Counted from the first letter of the stretch, positions 1 to 9,044 are shown. The stretch is DNA of 64,000 bases from Gracilibacillus orientalis (GCF_900114645.1 NZ_FOTR01000014.1:1-64000), one strand, 5' to 3'. Notes: generated from the letters alone by a model not told the origin. Numbers and translations: made by a program.

Positions 1-420
1 TCAACGTTTTTATTATTAATCGCTCAGATTGTTTTTATTGCTGTTCTGGGTTCAGAACTGACAGCAAGCTCAGAAATACCCTTACTGGAGGCAATGCTCT
101 CGGTTCATATTGCTATGATTTTTACCAATCTCGATATTATCGGTGTGTTTATCATATTTATCGGAGGATTCTATAAAACAGCTATACATTTTTTTGGTTT
201 TTCCTTAGTGTTTACTTGGTTACTAAATAAATCAAATCCTAAATGGATCATTATTATTTTTGGTATAGCACTTCCGTTTCTTTCGATACTGCGTTTTGAA
301 AATTTAGACGATCAGAGATGGAAAGGAATGGAAGGGGGGGTTTACAGTATCCTGTTGTATGCACTCCTCCCGTTGTTAATTCTGCTGATTATCAAAGTGA
401 AGAAGAAACATAATAAATAA
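1..420 (+). CDS. GerB-type spore germination permease, C-terminal part
   Basis: The frame is open from base 1 to a stop at 418-420, so the N-terminus lies outside the window; 139 residues are visible. They form about four hydrophobic segments ending in a Lys-rich tail. The stretch around NLDIIGVFIIFIGGF resembles the late helices of GerAB/YndE-family (APC superfamily) proteins. In this family the B subunit sits in the inner spore membrane with the A and C subunits and binds the germinant. Its A and C partners appear to be encoded convergently on the opposite strand next door, which is not the usual single A-B-C operon order. Confidence 0.85.
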   Translation, partial: STFLLLIAQIVFIAVLGSELTASSEIPLLEAMLSVHIAMIFTNLDIIGVFIIFIGGFYKTAIHFFGFSLVFTWLLNKSNPKWIIIIFGIALPFLSILRFENLDDQRWKGMEGGVYSILLYALLPLLILLIIKVKKKHNK

Positions 421-480
421 ACAGTAATTTCCATCAGTTGGTTTTTACCAAACCTGATGGAAATCAAAAGGAGGATTCTC

Positions 481-609
481 ATGCTCATAGAGATGGAAGT
501 ACTAAAAGCAGACCCTTTCTTAGGCTTCTTAATATTTGGCGGACTTGCCTATGCTGTGGTCTTAATTCTTGTGCTTATTTATTATATTTTCAAGGGTTTC
601 TTGCGCTAA
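481..609 (+). CDS. Small single-pass membrane protein in ger locus
   Basis: A 42-codon ORF starts at an ATG placed 5 nt after a near-perfect AAAGGAGG ribosome site (about 468-475). It ends at a TAA one base before the stop codon of the convergent gerC-like gene. The product has an acidic N-terminus (MLIEMEVLKADPF), one strongly hydrophobic helix at about residues 15-36, and a basic tail (FKGFLR). Small membrane D subunits are known for some ger operons (GerUD, GerKD), usually with two helices, so this could be a shortened analogue. That role is an inference from position. The longer overlapping frame from 438 lacks a good ribosome site and membrane-like composition and is probably spurious. 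Confidence 0.6.
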   Translation: MLIEMEVLKADPFLGFLIFGGLAYAVVLILVLIYYIFKGFLR

Positions 610-610
610 G

Positions 611-1777
611 TTATTCTTGAGGATGTAAAGATCCCTGTAATAACCCTGCATTTAAAATTTCAACCTCAACCTTTATTTCATAAGGAACATTGGCAAATTC
701 TTGTCCCCAATTATCTTTTACTTTTTTCCATACTTTGGGATACTTATTTCGTAACGACGATCCAAAACCGAAAATATCTGCTTGGAACTCTTCCTGTGCT
801 TTTTTGATGACTTCTGCTACCCTATTTTCTATTTCTTTTTCTGCTTGCTTCTCTAGTTCAGCAACTAATTTAGGAAGCTCTTTTCTTGTTTCTGTTTTCT
901 TTAATTCCTGCTGTTCCGTAATTTCCACTTGCTTTTTTATTTCAATAGTATAGGAGATATCTTTTTCATTCGTTACCTTTGGCTTAATACTTGAGTTAAT
1001 ATCAATTAATTTAAGTGTAGCGTATTTATCTTCTTTATAAGGAAAAGTTAGTCCCCCTTGCGCACTACTTCCGCCATGATTGGTAATCCAATTATACGCC
1101 ATCGTTTCTTTGTTATTCATAAACCCAATAAGTTTGTCTTTATTAAATGCTGCCCCGCCAGACAATTGTACATCAGCTTCTGTATTCTGATTACTTTGAT
1201 CAAAGCTTAAGACACCTAATACGGGACTCATTCCTTGCCGCAAGGCTTGCTTATAAAATTTCAATAAATTAAAAGCAACAGCTTCATACTCGGCATTGTC
1301 AAATAGGCTACTCAGAAAATTGGCGGAAACCTTTGAGATACTATTTTTTTGCTTTTCAAGGACAGAAGCAGCACTTGTATCTCTAGTCACTCCCAACCAG
1401 ACATAACTTCGCACTACCTGCTCTCGTTGGAACGTTTCGAAAATTGACAGCAAACCTTCTTTGGCTACTTCTTCGCTAACAATCACCACTTTGTTATGGG
1501 CATAAAAGCCTTTTCGATCTATTTTGTGATTTGTTTTCCTAAGCATTTCAGATATCGATCTTCCCGTTACTGTAATCATTAAAAAAGGATCGTCTTGCGA
1601 AGCAACAAATGTACTCTCAGCAGATGGTCTTAAATATTGTGCAGTCAATTGGTATTCTCCCGTTTCTTCATCCATATCAATGGCCATCGCAGCTACGATT
1701 CCAATCTCTGTCAATTCTTGCACATCCCAGCAACCTGTTAATAAAATTACCATCATGAAAGGTATTAATTTCTTCAT
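611..1777 (-). CDS. GerC-family spore germination lipoprotein
   Basis: The 388-residue protein starts with a lipoprotein signal (lipobox LLTGC, Cys16) followed by WDVQELTEIGIVAAMAID, the hallmark N-terminus of Ger(x)C proteins. The length is normal for the family. In GerA-type receptors the C subunit is a lipid-anchored protein on the outer face of the inner spore membrane and is needed for response to nutrients. A TAGGAGTG site precedes the ATG. It lies 23 bp downstream of the gerA-like gene on the same strand and converges on the gerB/small-ORF unit with one base between stops. Confidence 0.93.
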   Translation of the reverse strand: MKKLIPFMMVILLTGCWDVQELTEIGIVAAMAIDMDEETGEYQLTAQYLRPSAESTFVASQDDPFLMITVTGRSISEMLRKTNHKIDRKGFYAHNKVVIVSEEVAKEGLLSIFETFQREQVVRSYVWLGVTRDTSAASVLEKQKNSISKVSANFLSSLFDNAEYEAVAFNLLKFYKQALRQGMSPVLGVLSFDQSNQNTEADVQLSGGAAFNKDKLIGFMNNKETMAYNWITNHGGSSAQGGLTFPYKEDKYATLKLIDINSSIKPKVTNEKDISYTIEIKKQVEITEQQELKKTETRKELPKLVAELEKQAEKEIENRVAEVIKKAQEEFQADIFGFGSSLRNKYPKVWKKVKDNWGQEFANVPYEIKVEVEILNAGLLQGSLHPQE

Positions 1778-1800
1778 ATGTTTACACTCCTAGGATGTAT

Positions 1801-3348
1801 TTAAAATTTCTTTCGAACAATGGAACCTGGCTGTCCTTGTAAATCTTTCATTGGCGATCGAACAAATGTATCTCTCCATTCTTTCGCAACCACTGGCGCA
1901 AGTGGTGTTAGATAAGGAATGCTAAAGGATCTCAATGAACATACATGTCCAACTAAGAATAGCGTCCCCAATAATAAACCATAGAATCCAAAAGTTCCTG
2001 CTAAAAACAACAAAATAAATCGAATCAAAATGACGGTATTATTAACCGCTGTAACGACAAAGCCGCTGATAGCTGTCAATGCCACAACAATAACCATTGG
2101 TGCCCCTACCAGCCCGGCCTGCACTGCGGATTCTCCAATTACTAGTGCACCAACAATACTTACAGCTGAACCGATAGGTCGAGGCATTCGCACCCCAGCC
2201 TCACGAAGTAACTCAAAGATAACAATCATAATTAAGGCTTCTAACAATATCGGAAAAGGTACTCTTTCCTCAGCAGCTGCCATCGTTGTTAATAATAAGG
2301 CTGGTACCATTTCATGATGAAAAGTAGAAGCCGCCACAAAAACTGCTGGAGTAAAAACAGTTAGAAATAATGCAAGCAAACGAATCAAACGAACTATTGA
2401 AGATCGAAAAGTCCTTGAGTAATAGTCTTCCGGAACTTGCAGATTTTCAATAAATAAATAAGGAACTGTTAATACAAATGGCGTACCATCACACAATATA
2501 GCTACTCGGCCTTCCAATAATTTAGCAGCTACTTTGTCTGATTTTTCACTATTACCGATCGTCTGAAAGATTGACTTAGGATGATCTTCTATATATTGCT
2601 CTATATAACCTGTCTCCAGTACAACATCCGTCTCGATCGAGTTAAGACGCTTTCTTACTTCCTCTACTATCTCTTCTTTTGCAATACCATCGATGTAGCC
2701 AACCCGTACTTTCGTTTTGGTGTTTTCTCCGATGATGAATTCCTCAAAAACTAAATCAGGATTATTAATTTTACGGCGGAGCAAGGATGTATTTGTACGA
2801 ATGACTTCGTTAAAGCCTTCTCTTGATCCCCTAATCGTTGCCTCCGTTTCGGGCTCTTCTACCCCTCTTGAGTGATAATGTTCTGTATTAACCAGTAAGG
2901 CACTGTCAAACCCATCGATAAATATCGCTGTTTGTCCCCGAAGTATTTTTTCGATTGCTTCGTCTAAACTAGACGTCTTATTTACAGACGAAGCCTTGAT
3001 AATGTGGGAGTCCATATAGGAAATAAGTGAATTAGCGTTCACCTTTACCTTATTAAAATTAATTCCCAATAACGGGTCCATGACATTTTGGTGAATATAC
3101 TCTTCTCTAACTAGTCCTTCTGTATAACATATAAATCCACGAGTATTATTTTTATCTTGTAACTGCAGGTCTCTGAACTGGATATCAATACTGTTGTTAA
3201 AGTTTTGCTTTAATGTGGATCGATTATCTTTTAACTGTATGCTTACCCTTCTAGCCATTTGTTTAGATTGCTGAGATTGTTGGGATCCTTTATTTTCACT
3301 ACTTTTCCGAAGTCTCCTCATTTTTCTACTCTCATCCTTTATTGACAT
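1801..3348 (-). CDS. GerA-family spore germination protein
   Basis: The 515-residue protein is the A subunit of a nutrient germinant receptor. A basic, Gln/Ser-rich N-terminus precedes a soluble domain up to about residue 310 (contains RGQTAIFIDGFDSALL and the RVAILCDGTPFVLTVP element typical of the family). A multi-helix membrane domain follows, with PFPILLEALIMIVIFELLREAG and a tail ending at the KEWRDTFVRSP motif. The first ATG has no clear ribosome site; the internal ATG at 3321 (MRRLRKS) is an alternative. The gerC-like gene follows immediately, so the two are probably one forespore-expressed operon. Confidence 0.93.
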   Translation of the reverse strand: MSIKDESRKMRRLRKSSENKGSQQSQQSKQMARRVSIQLKDNRSTLKQNFNNSIDIQFRDLQLQDKNNTRGFICYTEGLVREEYIHQNVMDPLLGINFNKVKVNANSLISYMDSHIIKASSVNKTSSLDEAIEKILRGQTAIFIDGFDSALLVNTEHYHSRGVEEPETEATIRGSREGFNEVIRTNTSLLRRKINNPDLVFEEFIIGENTKTKVRVGYIDGIAKEEIVEEVRKRLNSIETDVVLETGYIEQYIEDHPKSIFQTIGNSEKSDKVAAKLLEGRVAILCDGTPFVLTVPYLFIENLQVPEDYYSRTFRSSIVRLIRLLALFLTVFTPAVFVAASTFHHEMVPALLLTTMAAAEERVPFPILLEALIMIVIFELLREAGVRMPRPIGSAVSIVGALVIGESAVQAGLVGAPMVIVVALTAISGFVVTAVNNTVILIRFILLFLAGTFGFYGLLLGTLFLVGHVCSLRSFSIPYLTPLAPVVAKEWRDTFVRSPMKDLQGQPGSIVRKKF

Positions 3349-3386
3349 TTTATAGTTCTATTATTTGTAAAAAGGTAGAATAGATA

Positions 3387-3416
3387 CAAAAAAACTGGAC
3401 AAAAATTTGCCCAGTT
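3387..3416 (-). terminator. Intrinsic terminator after the ATP-grasp gene
   Basis: On the minus strand an 11-bp stem (AACTGGGCAAA pairing with TTTGTCCAGTT, one G-T pair) is followed directly by a T run. It lies just past the stop of the ATP-grasp gene and before the gerA start, so it separates the two units. Confidence 0.8.
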
Positions 3417-3463
3417 AAAATAGGTTGCTTCTTATTTTATTCAGTGAGCGGAAATACCGCCAT

Positions 3464-4345
3464 TCATGAGATAGTTTCCTTAATATAAGACATCATATTC
3501 TGTGTAATATCAATACCTGTACAATCATAAATGTTTTTAAAATGAGCATTGGAATTAATTTCACATAAAATCGGTTCATCATTTTCTCCAAAAAGGAGGT
3601 CAACACCTGCAAAGTCTGCTCCAACTAATTGACTACAGCGAACCGCCATTGCCTGTTCTTCTTCTGTTGGCTGATAACGATACATTTTGCCGCCTGTTGT
3701 TACATTTGCGCGGAAGTCTTGATCTGATTTTCTTAACATCGCGGCCACTACACGATCTCCTATAACATTTAAGCGCACATCTCGGCCGTAGCTTGATGCA
3801 ATATACTCTTGAAAAAGGTGTGGTTTATGTTGTAATTCCTTTACTTTTTGCCGTAATTGCTGCTCATTATCAATCAAATATACTTGTTCACCAAAGGATC
3901 CGAATGTTTCCTTAATGACCATGGGAAAGCCAAGTATTTCGATTACTTGTGTAAGATGGCTGTCCTCTTCTAACGAAACAAAGACCTTTGGGGCAATTAT
4001 CGTCTTCGGCATGCGAATACCTTGATTCGCTAACTGCTGATAGGTTAATGCTTTATCATCACAAATCTCAATCGCTTTTGCTGGGTTAAATAAGCGCAAT
4101 CCCTGATCTTCCAGTTGCCTTGCCAAAAATAAATCCTTATCCCAAAAAAACACAAAGTCTGGCTCTTGTTTTTCAGTAAGTATTCGTGCCTGACCTTCTT
4201 CTATTGCAACAAGGAGTTGATTATTAGCGATCACATCTATGTCAAAATCAAACGTCCTCGCAGTGTTTTGTAGCCACTCGATTTGTTCAGAAAATTTCTT
4301 TGTATATAGATTACCATTAAAAATAATCCATCCTTTTTTTCTCAT
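3464..4345 (-). CDS. RimK-type ATP-grasp ligase
   Basis: The 293-residue protein has the three parts of an ATP-grasp fold: an N-terminal preATP-grasp region, a central region with PMVIKETFGSFGEQV (glycine-rich loop and nucleotide-binding Lys), and a C-terminal metal-site region with GADFAGVDLLF and CEINSNAHF (Glu/Asn ligands). RimK relatives join an amino acid to a protein or peptide carboxylate using ATP. The substrate here cannot be read from sequence. GGGGAGGG lies 7 nt before the ATG. It is followed by its own terminator and does not overlap its neighbours. Confidence 0.85.
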   Translation of the reverse strand: MRKKGWIIFNGNLYTKKFSEQIEWLQNTARTFDFDIDVIANNQLLVAIEEGQARILTEKQEPDFVFFWDKDLFLARQLEDQGLRLFNPAKAIEICDDKALTYQQLANQGIRMPKTIIAPKVFVSLEEDSHLTQVIEILGFPMVIKETFGSFGEQVYLIDNEQQLRQKVKELQHKPHLFQEYIASSYGRDVRLNVIGDRVVAAMLRKSDQDFRANVTTGGKMYRYQPTEEEQAMAVRCSQLVGADFAGVDLLFGENDEPILCEINSNAHFKNIYDCTGIDITQNMMSYIKETIS

Positions 4346-4359
4346 TACATGCCCTCCCC

Positions 4360-4392
4360 TAAAAGTTAACCCTCTAAAATAAATGGAGGGTT
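4360..4392 (-). terminator. Hairpin after yhgE-like gene
   Basis: A 7-bp stem (AACCCTC with GAGGGTT, 11-nt loop) lies directly after the stop of the YhgE/Pip gene on the minus strand. The T tail is short (AACTTTT), so termination may be partial and read into the ATP-grasp gene. Confidence 0.5.
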
Positions 4393-4398
4393 GCTTAA

Positions 4399-6669
4399 TT
4401 AATGGAACAAGCCAGTTTCTCTCGATTTTTTCATTAATTTATGTGTGTACTTGTTCAATCGCGCTTTGAATAGCGCTCCCACCAGTAAGGCTACAAGTCC
4501 AAACATCGAGAGCACAATGGCATCATGTTGTACTCTACTCCAAACAATTCCTCCTACAGCCTCTCGCATCAAACTAATCGCATAGGTGAAAGGAAGAAAA
4601 GGATTGATTGCTTGAAAAAACTCTGGCAACAAGTCGACTGGATAGGTACCTCCAGCACCAGCGATTTGTAATACTAGAAAAACAATCGCTAAAGCTTTTC
4701 CAATGTCACCAAACACCGACACTAAGGTGTATACAATCAAAATAAATACAACGCTTGATAACAAGCCGAATAATATAAACCAAATAGGCTCCTTAATTTC
4801 TACACCAAGAAGATACATATCACCTACTGTCACAATTAAGGTTTGAACAAATCCAATCGTGATAAAGGTAAATAATCTACCAAAATAAATCTGCCTTCCT
4901 GTATATGATTCTCCATGATGAGGATCTGTTGCTAATAAAGAAATTAACAGCAATCCACCAACCCATATCGCTAAAATCGTATAAAACGGCGTCATTCCCG
5001 TCCCATAATTTTCAATAGGGAATAACTTATTTTGATTTAACATGACTGGTTCTTCAAAAAAGTTTCGTTCCGCATCAGGATCATTTTGTAACAATTCAAT
5101 CATCTCTGATAAATCCGTTTTCCCTTCAACACTACGGATTTTATCAGCAAGTTCATTAATTTTTGTATTAATATATGGATATTCTGCTAAAACACTTTCC
5201 AGTAAGTCTTCTCCATCTGTTAAATTTGTTGCTGTTCTATTTAATATTTCTTGCGCTTCCGGTATGGTCTGTTGAATCTCCGTTAAAATGTTTTTTGCCG
5301 ATTCTAACGAACTTTTCGCATGCTGAATTTCTTCTTTGATTCGTGGTTCAATCGTTTCCTTATACTCTGTAATAAATGCATCAAGTCGCTCATTTGTAAA
5401 TTGAGCAGTTTCTTTTAAGTTAGCCATCGTTTCTTCTAATGCTTCATTATTTTCCGTGATCATCTCATCCGCTTGATTCAATTGTTCTTGTAAGTCTTGT
5501 AATGTTGCTTTCATTGATGTGAGTTGATTTAGTGCATTTTCAATCTGCTCTTGATTATTTGGCTGATCAGGATTTTGTTGATTCGGTTCTTCTCCTGTAT
5601 CTCCGTCAGGTTCTTGATTACCTTCTTCTGATGTATTCTCATCCGCGTTACCTTCTGTTTCTTCATCTTGATTAGATCCTTGTTCATCTTGAACTTGATG
5701 TAAAATTTCCTCGATTGTTTCAATAGAAGCAATACTACTATCTATTTGTTCATTCCAATTGTCCATTTGCTGATTTATATCTGGCAAGTCCTGAGTAGAG
5801 AGATCCATGGAATCTAAAAACTCATTGGTATCTTGTACTGCTTGCTGGATAGTATCTAAATCTTCGTTTACTCGTGGAGCTATTTCATCTAAGCGTCCTT
5901 CTGCTTCATGGATAAAATCTAAGGTCTCATTCACTGTTGAAAGTCCTTGATTGGTTGCCCCTTCTACTTTAGGAATAAGACTATTGGCATCACTTATCAT
6001 ACCTTCAGCATTTTCAGCATCTGCTAATGATTCATCTAATATATTTTTAATTTCTGGTAGCTTTTCTTCGATTGTGAAAATATAGTCTTCAAATTTTATA
6101 ATGTCAGGTTGTGAATTTTCTAATTCGATGCCGACCTGGTTAAACATGTCAAAGATGACACCATTGACCGTTGAAATAAAACTTGAACTTATTTCTTCTA
6201 CTATCACAGTAGCTCCTTTGTCCGTTATCTTCGGAGCAATTGCATTTATTTTTTCATTCACATAGTACTCTACTTCTGCTTTTTCTGGTTGCCCACTGAT
6301 AACCGTAGCAAGCTTCTCCGAAAAATCTTCTGGGACTTCTATTACAGCAAAGTAGTCTCCATATTCTAATTTATCCATTGCTTTTTTTTCGTCGACAAAT
6401 TGCCAGTCCATCGAGTTATTATCTTTCAGTGTTTCTACTAATTCATTACCTACGTGTATGTCCTCGTCACGCACAGAGGCACCTGTATCCTTGTTCACTA
6501 CTCCGACTTTTATTTGATCTGTCTGGCCATACGGATCCCAAGATGCTTCAATATTCATCCAGGCATATAATGAGGGCAGGATCATCAAGCCACCTATTAA
6601 AATCGCTGCAACCCAATTTGTCATAGTATTTTTCATGTCTGTTTTGTATAAATGTAAACTATTTTTCAT
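4399..6669 (-). CDS. YhgE/Pip-family membrane protein
   Basis: About 756 residues. One N-terminal helix (about 18-40, WVAAILIGGLMILPSLYAW) is followed by a large extracytoplasmic region with the Pip motif NIEASWDPYGQT and long coiled coils. An acidic Glu/Asp/Asn/Gln-rich linker occupies residues about 330-377, and roughly six helices form an ABC-2-permease-like C-terminal domain. YhgE/Pip proteins include the Lactococcus phage infection receptor and ESX/WXG-associated proteins; their cellular role is unsettled. The start at 6669 is chosen because GAAGG lies 8 nt upstream; the ATG at 6675 would be too close. Nothing phage-derived lies nearby. Confidence 0.88.
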   Translation of the reverse strand: MKNSLHLYKTDMKNTMTNWVAAILIGGLMILPSLYAWMNIEASWDPYGQTDQIKVGVVNKDTGASVRDEDIHVGNELVETLKDNNSMDWQFVDEKKAMDKLEYGDYFAVIEVPEDFSEKLATVISGQPEKAEVEYYVNEKINAIAPKITDKGATVIVEEISSSFISTVNGVIFDMFNQVGIELENSQPDIIKFEDYIFTIEEKLPEIKNILDESLADAENAEGMISDANSLIPKVEGATNQGLSTVNETLDFIHEAEGRLDEIAPRVNEDLDTIQQAVQDTNEFLDSMDLSTQDLPDINQQMDNWNEQIDSSIASIETIEEILHQVQDEQGSNQDEETEGNADENTSEEGNQEPDGDTGEEPNQQNPDQPNNQEQIENALNQLTSMKATLQDLQEQLNQADEMITENNEALEETMANLKETAQFTNERLDAFITEYKETIEPRIKEEIQHAKSSLESAKNILTEIQQTIPEAQEILNRTATNLTDGEDLLESVLAEYPYINTKINELADKIRSVEGKTDLSEMIELLQNDPDAERNFFEEPVMLNQNKLFPIENYGTGMTPFYTILAIWVGGLLLISLLATDPHHGESYTGRQIYFGRLFTFITIGFVQTLIVTVGDMYLLGVEIKEPIWFILFGLLSSVVFILIVYTLVSVFGDIGKALAIVFLVLQIAGAGGTYPVDLLPEFFQAINPFLPFTYAISLMREAVGGIVWSRVQHDAIVLSMFGLVALLVGALFKARLNKYTHKLMKKSRETGLFH

Positions 6670-6784
6670 ATTCATCGCCTTCTGCTTTTAAAATCAACAA
6701 ACCAATTATACGCAACTATCACTTGCGAAACAAATTTTAACCATTTTGTTTCGCTTAGAACCTTCCTTTCTGTTATCAGGGAGA

Positions 6785-7744
6785 CTAATACATTGATTCA
6801 AATGCTTTTTTATATAATGTCTCTGTTTCGATAAAGCGTTCAACTTCTGAGGATGTCCCCATTACAACAGAGATAAGTCTTACACCGTCCTTCTGAATTG
6901 TTCCGGTAAAACAATAGCCAGCAAGACTCGTGTATCCTGTTTTTAATCCATCTACCCCGTTGAAAGCTAAGTCACCTTCCAGCATCCAATTAGTGTTTTC
7001 ATGTTTTTGGCCATTTAATACATACGCAGGTTGATTACTAATCTCCAGTAACTCTGGGTATGTAGTGATCAAGTGCTCTGCAAGTTTCGCTAAATCCTGT
7101 GCTGACATCGTATTGGTATCATTTATACTACCAACAGAATAATAATCGCCCAGATCCAAATTGTCTAATCCAGTAGTGTTAACAAATTGAGTGTCTTTCA
7201 ACTGTAATTGTTGTGCTTGTTTATTCATTTGTTGTACAAATAATTCTTCACTGCCACTGACAGCTTCCGCTAATGCAATCGTTGCACCATTCGCGGAATG
7301 AATTGCCATCGCTTGGAACAATTCTTCTACCGTATAATGACGGTCCTTTGATAAATCGACGGAAGCATATCCGGGATGATGGGAGATGTCATACGCATAA
7401 TCACTTATAACTATTTCACTATCCCAATCCAATTCACCACTATTAATTTCCTTTAAAACGAGCAATTCAGTCATCATTTTTGACATGCTCGCTGTAGGTA
7501 ATGGTACATCACTATTTTTCTCATAAATAACATGTCCTGAATCGGCATTAATCAAAATAACAGAACTTGCATCTAAATCGATATCAGTAATATTCCAAAA
7601 CCTGTCTAATGGCCGATCAGGATATATTAATTCTTTTTTAATTTTATCTGTCTGTTGAACCTTCTTGCTTGGTAATGTTGCTTCATCACCTGTTTGATTA
7701 CATCCACTTACAACTAATAACATCACTAGTAATAATCTTTTCAT
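6785..7744 (-). CDS. D-alanyl-D-alanine carboxypeptidase lipoprotein
   Basis: The 319-residue protein carries all three motifs of the penicillin-binding serine peptidase fold: SMSK (Ser86, Lys89), SAN (150-152) and KTG (268-270). A lipoprotein signal ends at Cys15 (VVSGC), so it is probably tethered to the outer face of the membrane instead of using the C-terminal amphipathic anchor of classic DacA/DacF, which is absent. It should trim the terminal D-Ala from peptidoglycan stem peptides. Whether it acts in vegetative cells or in the spore cortex cannot be read from the sequence. Confidence 0.92.
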   Translation of the reverse strand: MKRLLLVMLLVVSGCNQTGDEATLPSKKVQQTDKIKKELIYPDRPLDRFWNITDIDLDASSVILINADSGHVIYEKNSDVPLPTASMSKMMTELLVLKEINSGELDWDSEIVISDYAYDISHHPGYASVDLSKDRHYTVEELFQAMAIHSANGATIALAEAVSGSEELFVQQMNKQAQQLQLKDTQFVNTTGLDNLDLGDYYSVGSINDTNTMSAQDLAKLAEHLITTYPELLEISNQPAYVLNGQKHENTNWMLEGDLAFNGVDGLKTGYTSLAGYCFTGTIQKDGVRLISVVMGTSSEVERFIETETLYKKAFESMY

Positions 7745-7820
7745 CCTTCATACCACCAAAACTTTTTTCTTTCAGTATAGCATATGTCAACTAAGTCTCT
7801 AGCCTTAGGAAAGTTACGCC

Positions 7821-7991
7821 TCAAGAACAATTTCTAATTGGATAATTAGCGATACAACAGGGACGTCGAGCAACTATCGAGCACCAATGGCAACGGTTAT
7901 CATATCAGGGTTACTTTTCGCTACGTTCATTACACTATTATTGATCCCTGCGCTCTATCGATTGTTCAGTTCAAACGACGGGAAGAGCTAA
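7821..7991 (+). pseudogene. Remnant of RND efflux permease C-terminus
   Basis: A plus-strand frame of 56 codons without a start ends at TAA 7989-7991. It contains APMATVIISGLLFATFITLL followed by LIPALYRLF. This matches the last transmembrane helix and tail of RND/AcrB-type permeases (SwrC/YerP family). The rest of the gene, normally about 1000 codons, is absent upstream, where the convergent carboxypeptidase gene begins at 7744. It is a deletion relic with no expected function. Confidence 0.7.
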
Positions 7992-8218
7992 AAAGCGCAA
8001 AGCGCCCGCTTAAAACAAGAGCGACTGGAGCGAAGCAACTGAGATAAAGGAATCACGGTGAGCATGTGAACCGATGTGACTTTCACCTATAGGCATAAGT
8101 GCAACTAAGCCTTTGGTTTCACCAATCGGTAAGTCTTCTTTAACGTAGGGTGATTCGTGAAGTCGCCTAGTTTTTGAAGCTTGGAGCTAGACATCTCCGT
8201 TTATACTTTCTTGCTTCA
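7992..8218. repeat. Structured intergenic repeat-like element
   Basis: No ORF. The block can fold as nested stems: GCGACT (8021-8026) with AGTCGC (8161-8166), GGAATCAC (8049-8056) with GTGATTC (8150-8156), ACCGAT (8070-8075) with ATCGGT (8125-8130), and an inner AGGCATA/TAAGCCT hairpin. It starts with AAAGCGCAAAGCGCCCGC directly after the RND relic stop and ends near GGAGCTAGACATCTCCG. The GC content and style resemble dispersed intergenic repeats of halotolerant Bacillaceae. That is from memory and there is only one copy in this window, so repeat status is unproven here. Confidence 0.55.
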
Positions 8219-8223
8219 TTAAA

Positions 8224-8262
8224 AAAAGACAAACAAACCTTCGATGGTCTGTTTGTCTTTAT
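8224..8262 (-). terminator. Terminator after fabI
   Basis: On the minus strand AAAGACAAACAGACC pairs with GGTTTGTTTGTCTTT (one G-T pair and an almost unbroken 15-bp stem) and is followed by a long T run. It starts three bases past the fabI stop. The A/T tails on both sides make it potentially bidirectional. Confidence 0.92.
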
Positions 8263-8264
8263 GA

Positions 8265-9044
8265 TTATCCTAAAATATTATAGCCAGAGTCGACATAAAC
8301 AATTTCGCCGGTAACACCTCTGGATAGGTTACTTATCATCGCTAATGACATATCGCCTACTTCTTCTTGTGTAACATTTCGTTTTAATGGTGATTCTGCT
8401 TCAATTTTTTGTAGGATTTCATTGAATGATGGAACCCCTTTTGCAGCTAAGGTTTTAATTGCACCAGCAGAAACAGCATTCACTCGAATATTATTTTCTC
8501 CTAAATCCATCGCTAAGTATTTTACAGTGGACTCTAATGCTGCTTTGGCAACTCCCATGACATTATAACCTGGCACTACTCGTTCTGCACCTAAGTAACT
8601 CATCGCCATAATAGATCCACCTTCTGTCATTAAAGCCCTTGCCTCACGAGCAACTGCTATTAATGAATAGGCACTAGTGTCTTGCGCAAATGCATAGCCA
8701 TCTCGAGATGTTTCAACAAAACGATTTTTCAGATCTTCCCCGTGTGCAAATGCGATCGAGTGCACGACGCCATGGATGGTACCAATCTCATCGGCAATTT
8801 TACTAAACGCTTCTTTAATACTACCATCATCGTTGACATCACATGGAACGACCAGCTTAGCATCTAAATCTGTTTTATCTAGCATTTTCGTTAATTTTGC
8901 TAAAGAACGCTCTTTGCGATACGTAAAAATAAGATTGGCCCCTGCCTGATGAAGTGATTTTGCTACTCCCCATGCAAGACTTCTATCATTTGCTACACCC
9001 ATCACTACAATATTTTTATCTTTAATTTTTAATAAATCTTCCAT
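8265..9044 (-). CDS. fabI: Enoyl-[acyl-carrier-protein] reductase (NADH) FabI
   Basis: This 259-residue SDR-fold enzyme catalyses the last reduction of each fatty-acid elongation cycle in the cytoplasm. Visible features are the N-terminal nucleotide-binding segment (VMGVANDRSLAWGVA), the FabI-specific catalytic pair Tyr160-x6-Lys167, an additional active-site Tyr150 (MSYLGAE), and the SAGAIKTLA substrate loop. AGGAGG lies 7 nt before the ATG. It is monocistronic, with a FapR-type operator upstream and a strong terminator downstream. This is the triclosan-sensitive class of reductase. No feature suggests loss of function. Confidence 0.97.
   Translation of the reverse strand: MEDLLKIKDKNIVVMGVANDRSLAWGVAKSLHQAGANLIFTYRKERSLAKLTKMLDKTDLDAKLVVPCDVNDDGSIKEAFSKIADEIGTIHGVVHSIAFAHGEDLKNRFVETSRDGYAFAQDTSAYSLIAVAREARALMTEGGSIMAMSYLGAERVVPGYNVMGVAKAALESTVKYLAMDLGENNIRVNAVSAGAIKTLAAKGVPSFNEILQKIEAESPLKRNVTQEEVGDMSLAMISNLSRGVTGEIVYVDSGYNILG

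Noticed and set aside
438-620. 60-codon plus-strand ORF
   Set aside because: It overlaps the better-supported 481-609 ORF in another frame, lacks a ribosome site and has Cys/Arg/His-rich non-coding-like composition.
4399-6669. Prophage or phage-receptor island around the Pip-like gene
   Set aside because: No integrase, capsid, tail or lysis gene is near; YhgE/Pip is a normal chromosomal membrane protein of Firmicutes.
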